Shown: one piece after another, positions 27,141 to 33,687 of the stretch
Layout: each line of letters opens with the position of its first letter
How positions within the stretch are numbered: position 1 is the stretch's first letter
Source of the DNA: Parcubacteria group bacterium
Lineage (GTDB): Bacteria; Patescibacteriota; Minisyncoccia; Phycocordibacterales; JABMNX01
Length of the DNA: 33,687 nucleotides
Assembly: GCA_016784305.1 (NCBI GenBank)
Contig: JADHUY010000004.1
Span: 1 to 33,687 of the forward strand
Direction: 5' to 3'
Position numbers and translations under genes: made by a program
The notes under the pieces: generated by a model
Seen by the model: only the letters and a program-made list of their open reading frames with translations
Told to the model about the DNA's origin: nothing
The model's database searches: none

Positions 27141-28541
27141 ATGAAAATAAAATTTAGCGAGACAAAAGCAGAGAAACTAGCAAAACAAATCACAAAAATA
27201 GAACTAATAGAGGGAACACTTTCAAAGATTGTTGAAGATAAAGAAGGTGTTGTCCAGATTAAAATTGGGATTGGAAAGAGGGCAGACATAACTCAAAGGC
27301 GCCTAAGGATAGTAGTGCGCAAGATGGTAAGAATTGCTAAGGCGAATAAACAAAAGAAAATATCATTTGACTTTGACTCATTTCAATTCAAGAGTCTCTC
27401 TCAATTAAAAGCATTCGAGTTGGCATCACTTATTGCTGAAAATATGGACATGGCAAACTTTGAGTTTACAAAGTTTAAAACAGAACCCAAGGAGGGGTGG
27501 CTAGATGTTGAGGAAGTGACGGTGTGTGGAAGTTTTCCTAAAAGCATAAAAGACGGTTTTACGCGCGGGCAGACTGTCGCTCATGGAGTAAATAGCGCCA
27601 GAGATCTAGCAAACACGCCTGGGGGTGATATGACTCCCGCACTATTGGCTCTATCAGCAAAATCTCTAGTTAAAGGGCTAAATGTCTCAGTAAAGATTCT
27701 CAGCGAAAAAGACATGGAGAAGCTTAAGATGGGGGCAATACTTGGTGTAGCTCGTGGCTCTGACGAAGAAGCAAAGTTTATTGTCATGGAGTATTGGGGG
27801 GCGGTCAAGTCTAAAGCCCCTTTAGTTTACATCGGTAAAGGTGTCACATTTGATTCAGGGGGGATAAACATAAAACCAGGCGACGGTGCTACCGATATGA
27901 AGATGGACATGGCAGGAGGCGCTGTTGTAATAGGAGCAATTTCAACAATTGCGAAGCTTAAGTTGAAACAAAACGTTGTTGCGTTAATTCCAGCAGTTGA
28001 AAACATGGTTTCCGGTGCAAGCTATAGGCCAGGGGATGTGCTTACTTCTATGTCTGGCAAAACCATAGAAGTTTTAAACACAGATGCAGAAGGGCGTGTG
28101 GTTCTAGCTGACGCACTAACATACTCTAGAAAGTATAAACCAGCATGCGTTATTGACGTCGCCACTCTTACCGGCGCAGTACTTATTGCGCTAGGACAAC
28201 ACGCATCAGCAGTCTTGACTGCTGATGAAAAGCTACGAGATAGCTTAGTAAAATTGGGAGAGGAGAGCGGGGACTATATGTGGCCGCTTCCATTATGGGA
28301 GGAGTATGCAGAATATACTAAAGGCCAGTTTGGTGATGTTGCAAACATACCGCTTAGCAACTCACGTTACGGCGGAGTGATAAATGGTGGGATGTTTCTT
28401 AAGCAGTTTGCAGGTGGCCTAAAGTGGGCGCACATAGATATGGCCTCACGTATGACAACTATAACGAGTGACCAGTTAGCACCAGGTGCCGCTGGTGAAC
28501 CAGTTAGACTTCTCGTTAAGTTCGCAGAAGAATATAAATGA
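27141..28541 (+). CDS. pepA: M17 family leucyl aminopeptidase
   Basis: GKGVTFDSGGINIKP, NTDAEGRVVLADAL, YRPGDVLTSMSGKT. Confidence 0.95.
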   Translation: MKIKFSETKAEKLAKQITKIELIEGTLSKIVEDKEGVVQIKIGIGKRADITQRRLRIVVRKMVRIAKANKQKKISFDFDSFQFKSLSQLKAFELASLIAENMDMANFEFTKFKTEPKEGWLDVEEVTVCGSFPKSIKDGFTRGQTVAHGVNSARDLANTPGGDMTPALLALSAKSLVKGLNVSVKILSEKDMEKLKMGAILGVARGSDEEAKFIVMEYWGAVKSKAPLVYIGKGVTFDSGGINIKPGDGATDMKMDMAGGAVVIGAISTIAKLKLKQNVVALIPAVENMVSGASYRPGDVLTSMSGKTIEVLNTDAEGRVVLADALTYSRKYKPACVIDVATLTGAVLIALGQHASAVLTADEKLRDSLVKLGEESGDYMWPLPLWEEYAEYTKGQFGDVANIPLSNSRYGGVINGGMFLKQFAGGLKWAHIDMASRMTTITSDQLAPGAAGEPVRLLVKFAEEYK

Positions 28542-28555
28542 GTCCCATTAGAGGT

Positions 28556-28561
28556 TATAAT
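28556..28561 (+). promoter_or_regulatory. -10 box TATAAT upstream of the uORF/scpA
   Basis: TATAAT read directly 25 nt before the uORF start. Confidence 0.5.
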
Positions 28562-28585
28562 GGTTGTAAATTGAATAATCTGCAT

Positions 28586-28681
28586 ATGAGTAAAAACATC
28601 AATCTAACTGTCTTTACTAAAGTAACAAATGGATGCTACGGAGTCGCTTCCTACCTACCTGCCGGAAAGGCAGGTCTCTAA
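28586..28681 (+). CDS. Upstream ORF copy 1 (31 aa) ending 4 nt before scpA
   Basis: MSKNINLTVFTKVTNGCYGVASYLPAGKAGL*; indel-free homology to 33130-33225. Confidence 0.65.
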   Translation: MSKNINLTVFTKVTNGCYGVASYLPAGKAGL

Positions 28682-28685
28682 CAGG

Positions 28686-29414
28686 ATGAGTAGTTCTGGG
28701 TACATTGTAAAAACTGAAGTTTTTGAAGGTCCATTTGATTTACTTTTACAACTCATTGAGAAGAGGAAACTATTTATAAATGACCTTTCTCTTGCCCAAG
28801 TCACTGATTCATATCTAGCTCATATAAAGGAACAGAAACGCTCAGTTGGCGAGACAGCAAATTTTATTTTGGTTGCTTCAACTTTACTTTTAATCAAATC
28901 TAAATCTTTGCTTCCAGCACTGGAGCTAACAGATGACGAGGAGAGAAGCATAGAAGACTTAGAATACAGGCTTAAGCTGTACAAGCTCTTTAGAGATATT
29001 TCTATTCAGGTTAATATGCAGTTTGGGAAAAACCCACTTTTTGAAGGTGGAGAGAGACGTGAGAAAGTAATAGTTTTCTCTCCAGGGAACGATATATCAG
29101 CCACTAGTCTAATATTGTCATTAAAACAAGTTCTAACAGCAATTCCTTTAAAGGTTTTTGTGCCAGAGGCGGCTATTAAAAAAGTGGTAAGTCTGGAAGC
29201 CACGATTGAACAATTGGCAGATAGAGTTACGAAGGCTATCTCTATTAGTTTCAGAGACTTTGCTGGGATTGATAAAAATGACAAACTTCAAGTCGTAGTT
29301 AGTTTTCTAGCTATGCTTGAGCTTATAAAGCAGGGGATAATAAATGTTACGCAAAGCAATAGATTTGATGATATAACGATGGAGTCAGACGACGTTTCAA
29401 TACCAAAGTATTAA
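28686..29414 (+). CDS. scpA: Segregation and condensation protein ScpA
   Basis: YIVKTEVFEGPFDLLLQLIEKRKLFINDLSLAQVTDSYLAHI; followed by scpB. Confidence 0.93.
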   Translation: MSSSGYIVKTEVFEGPFDLLLQLIEKRKLFINDLSLAQVTDSYLAHIKEQKRSVGETANFILVASTLLLIKSKSLLPALELTDDEERSIEDLEYRLKLYKLFRDISIQVNMQFGKNPLFEGGERREKVIVFSPGNDISATSLILSLKQVLTAIPLKVFVPEAAIKKVVSLEATIEQLADRVTKAISISFRDFAGIDKNDKLQVVVSFLAMLELIKQGIINVTQSNRFDDITMESDDVSIPKY

Positions 29415-29415
29415 T

Positions 29416-29982
29416 ATGGATTTAGCAAATAAAATTGAAGCCGTTCTTTTCTTTAAAGGAGAGCCGATTAAAGCAACTGAACTTGCAAAACTCTTTAAAG
29501 TAGATATATCTGATGTGGAGTCTGCAATTAAAACATTACATGATTCATTAACTGGAAGAGGTGTGACCTTGCTCCAAAAAGATGGGTCATACGCACTTAG
29601 AACATCGGCGGATGCTTCAGATGTGGTAGAGAAGTTGAGGAAAGATGAATTTTCAAGAGATATAGGCAAAGCTGGACTTGAGATAATATCAATACTTTTA
29701 TATAAGGGTCCTACACCACGTTCTGAAATTGACTATATCCGTGGGGTTAACTCCACCTTTACACTGCGCACCTTATTGATACGCGGGTTAGTAGAGAGAG
29801 TGGTAAATCCAAGTGATGCAAGAAGCTTCCTCTACAAGCCATCATTTGAACTATTGGCTTTTCTTGGTATAAGTAGGGTTGAAGACTTGCCGGATTATAC
29901 CCAAATGAAGGGAGAAATCGCCAAACTTGAAGATAGATTAAACGATGAAATAGAAGATGGGAATGAGACAACCACAACTTAG
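29416..29982 (+). CDS. scpB: Segregation and condensation protein ScpB
   Basis: NKIEAVLFFKGEPIKATELAKLF; ALEIIS-like AGLEIISILLYKGPTPRSEIDYIRGVNS. Confidence 0.93.
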   Translation: MDLANKIEAVLFFKGEPIKATELAKLFKVDISDVESAIKTLHDSLTGRGVTLLQKDGSYALRTSADASDVVEKLRKDEFSRDIGKAGLEIISILLYKGPTPRSEIDYIRGVNSTFTLRTLLIRGLVERVVNPSDARSFLYKPSFELLAFLGISRVEDLPDYTQMKGEIAKLEDRLNDEIEDGNETTTT

Positions 29983-30913
29983 CGAAAGAGATTCAAAAAT
30001 ACTTGGACTCGTTGTACTTACCGCAATAGTAGGTGTGCTTGGATTTTCTATGAACAAATACGGTTCTAGTAAAGTAGAGATCACAATACTTGATAAACCA
30101 GCGATTGTAAGCCCATTTGAAGGTGTTAAAGTTGAGGCCAAATCTGCTTATGTGTGGGACGTAAATAACAGAAGAATGCTTTTTGGAAAAAATGAGGAAG
30201 CCCAACACCCACTTGCTTCACTTACAAAAATAATGACAGCACTAATTGCACTTGAAAGTGCCCCTGGTAATTCCTTAATTACGATTGGAAAAAATTCAAT
30301 AGAAACAGAGGGCGATAGCGGTTTGCTGGAAGGTGAGAAATGGGCTCTGTCAAACCTACTTGAGTTTACTCTTATTGTCTCTTCAAATGATGGTGCGCAC
30401 GCCGTTGCATCTGCCATTAGCTCACTTAGCGACAAGTCAGATATTCAAACCACCGTGGAAGAGGTTACATTTGTAAATAGAATGAATACTCTAGCTACTG
30501 AAATCGGACTGGTCCAGACATACTTTTTAAATGAGACAGGGCTAGACACGAATCTATCTGTTGGTGGAGGATATGGTTCTGCTAGAGATGTGGCGAGACT
30601 TTTTGAGTACGCAATATCTAAATCTCCACATTTAATTGAAGCAACTTCATATGGTGAACTTCCTTATAACTCATCAGCAAACGAAATGATTGTCGCAGAA
30701 AATACAAACGAGGCAATTGAAAATATTTCTGGCGTAATGGGATCTAAAACTGGTTTTACTGATTTGGCAGGCGGAAACTTAGTAATCGCGTATGACGCTG
30801 GGCTAAATCACCCTATAATCATTTCGGTATTAGGCTCTAGTGCGGATGGGCGATTTGATGATGTTTCAAAACTTGTGTCTGCAAGCCTTAAAGCTGTTGG
30901 ACAGAGCCTTTAA
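29957..30913 (+). CDS. Serine-type D-alanyl-D-alanine carboxypeptidase
   Basis: SLTK, SSNDGAH and KTGFTDLAGG penicillin-binding motifs. Confidence 0.92.
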   Translation: MGMRQPQLSERDSKILGLVVLTAIVGVLGFSMNKYGSSKVEITILDKPAIVSPFEGVKVEAKSAYVWDVNNRRMLFGKNEEAQHPLASLTKIMTALIALESAPGNSLITIGKNSIETEGDSGLLEGEKWALSNLLEFTLIVSSNDGAHAVASAISSLSDKSDIQTTVEEVTFVNRMNTLATEIGLVQTYFLNETGLDTNLSVGGGYGSARDVARLFEYAISKSPHLIEATSYGELPYNSSANEMIVAENTNEAIENISGVMGSKTGFTDLAGGNLVIAYDAGLNHPIIISVLGSSADGRFDDVSKLVSASLKAVGQSL

Positions 30914-30928
30914 AGAAGTGATTTTAAT

Positions 30929-31987
30929 ATGGTAATTGATATAGTAAAAGTAATACTTCCAGCTGCGCTGGCATTTTTTATTGGTATCTCAATTACTCCA
31001 ATACTTACAACATATTTGTATAAACATAAAGTTTGGAAATCCAATCCAGGTAAAATCGCTCTTGATGGAAAAGATGCTATTGAATTTAACAAGATACACA
31101 AAGAGCGTGAGGGACGCACTCCACGAATGGGTGGAATAATGATATGGGGTAGCGTCATACTAACCACCTTCCTTATATGGGGTATTTCTAGGTTATTCCC
31201 GACAGAGACTACAATAAAACTTGACTTCATTAGTCGAGACCAAACTTGGATTCCACTCTTTACGCTTGCGTTTGGAGGCGTAGTTGGCTTTGTAAATGAT
31301 TTATTAGATGTACGAGGAGAGTCTAACGGACTTGCCCTCTCAAAACGTTTACTTGCAGTTGTCGCCATGTCTGCAGTTATTGGGTGGTGGTTTTACTCAA
31401 AACTAGAAATCACGTCTGTGGGTATTCCATTTGATGGGGCACTTTCAATTGGTTGGCTTATAATTCCGTTTTTTGTGATTACAGTTTTAGCACTTTATGC
31501 AAGTGGAGTAATAGATGGCATTGACGGGCTATCTGGTGGAGTGTTCGCTTCTATATTCTTAGCTTATGCAGGAATAGCTTTCTATCAGCAACAAATAAAC
31601 CTAGCGGCATTTGCTGCTACCGTTGCAGGGGCACTTCTGGCATTTCTTTGGTTTAACGTTCCCCCCGCTCGCTTTTGGATGACTGAAACAGGAACAATGA
31701 GTCTTACTCTCACCATTGCGGTTCTGGCATTTATGACAGATAGTCTAGGTGGGGGATATGGGATAGCGGTACTTCCGATAATCGCATTCCTGCTCGTGGC
31801 TACAGTTTTATCAGTGATTATTCAAACTCTTTCCAAAAGATTTAGAGGTAAGAAAGTTTTTTTAGTTGCGCCACTTCATCATCACTTTGAGGCTATAGGT
31901 TGGCCGGGGCACAAAGTTGCGATGCGATACTGGATTTTAAGCATAATCTTCGCCTTCTTGGGAGTCATTATTGCACTTGCGGGATAA
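30929..31987 (+). CDS. mraY: Phospho-N-acetylmuramoyl-pentapeptide-transferase
   Basis: TPRMGGIMIWG, GVIDGIDGLSGG, MTETGTMSL, APLHHHFEAIGWPGHKVAMRYW. Confidence 0.95.
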   Translation: MVIDIVKVILPAALAFFIGISITPILTTYLYKHKVWKSNPGKIALDGKDAIEFNKIHKEREGRTPRMGGIMIWGSVILTTFLIWGISRLFPTETTIKLDFISRDQTWIPLFTLAFGGVVGFVNDLLDVRGESNGLALSKRLLAVVAMSAVIGWWFYSKLEITSVGIPFDGALSIGWLIIPFFVITVLALYASGVIDGIDGLSGGVFASIFLAYAGIAFYQQQINLAAFAATVAGALLAFLWFNVPPARFWMTETGTMSLTLTIAVLAFMTDSLGGGYGIAVLPIIAFLLVATVLSVIIQTLSKRFRGKKVFLVAPLHHHFEAIGWPGHKVAMRYWILSIIFAFLGVIIALAG

Positions 31988-31991
31988 ATCT

Positions 31992-33083
31992 ATGATAAAG
32001 GTTGATAGAACACTTCTAATACTTACCATCATGCTAGTCGTTGGTGGATTTTTTATTTTTACCTCCGCATCACTAGGTCTTCTTGCAAGGGAAGGGGCGA
32101 GATTTTCATCCGTTGCATTTAGTCAAATTATTTTTGGTATGCTTTTTGGGTCTATTTTACTCATCGTAACTTCAAATATTCGCTACAGGAAATGGAGGAC
32201 CTACGCACTTCTCATATTTGGGCTCTCTGTCGTTTCAACATTTCTGGTCTTTGTTCCAGGATTGGGATTTGAGGCAGGTGGAGCAAAGAGGTGGCTTTCT
32301 GTGGGTTCATTTTCCATACAACCAGCAGAGTTTCTAAAGATTGGTTACGTAATTTACTTATCCGCATATCTTTCAAGTAACCGCGCCAAGACTGCAACTT
32401 TCCTACACGGTCTTATTCCATTTTTAGGGATAACCGCAGTCGCTGCAGTACCACTTCTTCTTCAGCCAGATACTGGAACTCTTTTGGTACTTCTTTCAGC
32501 TGGCACTGCAATGTTTCTTGTCGCCGGGGCGCGTCTGCGAGATTTACTTGCAACAGCATTAATTCCTATTGGTGGGGTATTAATTCTTGCCATATCAAGG
32601 CCATACGTTAGAGACAGACTGATGACGTTTCTTGACCCGTCAGCCGACCCTCTCGGAACCGGATATCAAATCCAACAATCACTAATAGCTATTGGTTCTG
32701 GACAATGGTTTGGCCGTGGGTTCGGTCAAAGTGTTCAGAAATTTAATTTTTTACCTGAACCAATTGGAGATTCGGTTTTTGCGGTATTTTCAGAGGAATT
32801 CGGATTCCTTGGCGCATTTATACTAGTATCACTTTTTTTGGCGTTTGCTTTCCGGGGCTTAAAAATAGCCTCCCAAGCCCCAGATTACTTCGGTGGACTA
32901 CTTGTCGTAGGGGTTGTTATACTTATTGTGTCGCAGTCATTTATAAATATTGCTTCAATGTTGGCTGTTCTTCCTCTTACAGGCCTTCCACTAGTATTTA
33001 TAAGTCACGGCGGGACGGCATTGTTTTTCGCACTTGGCAGTATTGGTATAGTTTTAAACGTATCAAAATATAGAAAAACATAA
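31992..33083 (+). CDS. ftsW: FtsW/RodA family peptidoglycan polymerase
   Basis: GGAKRWLSVGSFSIQPAEFLKIG, PDTGTLLVLL, FNFLPEPIGDSVFAVFSEEFGFLGA, GLPLVFISHGGTAL. Confidence 0.93.
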   Translation: MIKVDRTLLILTIMLVVGGFFIFTSASLGLLAREGARFSSVAFSQIIFGMLFGSILLIVTSNIRYRKWRTYALLIFGLSVVSTFLVFVPGLGFEAGGAKRWLSVGSFSIQPAEFLKIGYVIYLSAYLSSNRAKTATFLHGLIPFLGITAVAAVPLLLQPDTGTLLVLLSAGTAMFLVAGARLRDLLATALIPIGGVLILAISRPYVRDRLMTFLDPSADPLGTGYQIQQSLIAIGSGQWFGRGFGQSVQKFNFLPEPIGDSVFAVFSEEFGFLGAFILVSLFLAFAFRGLKIASQAPDYFGGLLVVGVVILIVSQSFINIASMLAVLPLTGLPLVFISHGGTALFFALGSIGIVLNVSKYRKT

Positions 33084-33129
33084 ATTCCGGTAGAGATAGC
33101 AAGTGGTTATTGGCAAGAATAATAAACAT

Positions 33130-33225
33130 ATGAGTAATAGCATTAAATTAGTCAATTTTATTAAAGTAATGACCGGAAGCGATAGAGTCGCCTCCCACCT
33201 GCCTGCCGAAAGGACAGGCCTCTAA
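33130..33225 (+). CDS. Upstream ORF copy 2 (31 aa) ending 4 nt before murG
   Basis: MSNSIKLVNFIKVMTGSDRVASHLPAERTGL*; indel-free homology to 28586-28681. Confidence 0.65.
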   Translation: MSNSIKLVNFIKVMTGSDRVASHLPAERTGL

Positions 33226-33229
33226 CGAG

Positions 33230-33687
33230 ATGAAAATAGTTTTTACAGGAGGCGGGACTGGTGGGCATTTCTATCCAATCATAGCAGTGGCACAATCAGT
33301 TAACGCAATAGTGGCAGAAAGGAAGCTTCTTAAGCCGGAGCTATATTACATTGGTCCTAGCCCATATAACGAGCGAGCACTTTTTGAAAACAACATTGAA
33401 TTTAAGCAAAGCCCAGCCGGCAAAATGCGTCGCTACTTTTCAATAAAAAATATCTTTGATTCTATAAAAACTTTCTTCGGAATAATAAAAGCGGTATTTC
33501 AAATCTTTTCAATTTATCCAGACGTAGTCTTTAGTAAAGGTGGCTATGCGAGTTTTCCAACCGTGCTTGCAACAAAGTTGTTCCGGATACCTCTTATTAT
33601 TCATGAATCCGACGCATCAGCTGGTCGCGTTAATAAGTGGGCGAGTACGTTTGCAAAAAAGGTTGCAGTATCGTACCCAGAAGTGGC
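33230..33687 (+). CDS. murG: MurG (UDP-GlcNAc transferase), truncated by window end
   Basis: MKIVFTGGGTGGHFYPIIAVAQ; DVVFSKGGYASFPTVLATKLFRIPLIIHESDASAGRVNKWAS. Confidence 0.95.
   Translation, partial: MKIVFTGGGTGGHFYPIIAVAQSVNAIVAERKLLKPELYYIGPSPYNERALFENNIEFKQSPAGKMRRYFSIKNIFDSIKTFFGIIKAVFQIFSIYPDVVFSKGGYASFPTVLATKLFRIPLIIHESDASAGRVNKWASTFAKKVAVSYPEV

Noticed and set aside
28629-28685. N-terminal extension MDATESLPTYLPERQVSNR on ScpA in the ORF track
   Set aside because: The extension is the uORF region read in another frame; ScpA homology begins at the ATG at 28686.
1-33687. CRISPR array
   Set aside because: No set of regularly spaced direct repeats seen; the Cas4-like motif at 7110-7940 stands alone without other cas genes.
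1-33687. tRNA or rRNA genes
   Set aside because: No convincing cloverleaf with a GGTTCRANTCC-type T-arm and no rRNA landmarks spotted by eye; a tRNAscan run would be decisive.
1-33687. Alternative genetic code (UGA as glycine, as in some CPR lineages)
   Set aside because: TGA terminates plausible full-length genes (e.g. dnaK at 23472 and the ORF ending 15300), and no in-frame UGA is needed to complete conserved proteins.

Overview
The window reads as a Candidatus Patescibacteria (CPR, Parcubacteria-like) chromosome segment: densely packed, almost entirely plus-strand, standard genetic code. It is mostly housekeeping: a sigma-r4/HARE-HTH regulator, mltG, mnmA, an ATP-cone/PD-(D/E)XK protein, an MgtC-like protein, a DNA-repair mini-cluster (PD-(D/E)XK nuclease, MGMT-like, family-4 UDG-like), an HD hydrolase, an M3 peptidase, short alaS, infA-rpmJ-rpsM-rpsK-rpsD-rpoA-rplQ-rplM-rpsI, grpE-dnaK-dnaJ, trpS, archaeal-type aspS, M17 aminopeptidase, scpA-scpB, and a cell-wall cluster (D,D-carboxypeptidase-mraY-ftsW-murG, murG cut by the window end). 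The most notable novel-looking signal is a duplicated 32-codon upstream ORF (28586-28681 and 33130-33225). Both copies are indel-free relative to each other, encode related 31-aa peptides, carry a 3' hairpin with a compensatory pair, and end exactly 4 nt before the start codons of scpA and murG. Other notable signals are a UDG lacking all four expected Fe-S cysteines, a paired-hairpin intergenic region before trpS, a structured leader on the grpE-dnaK-dnaJ operon, a pseudoknot-like element after alaS, related palindromes at 13.9 and 23.5 kb, and recurrent extended -10 promoters 6-13 nt from start codons. No searches or folding programs were run; alignments and pairings were done by eye.
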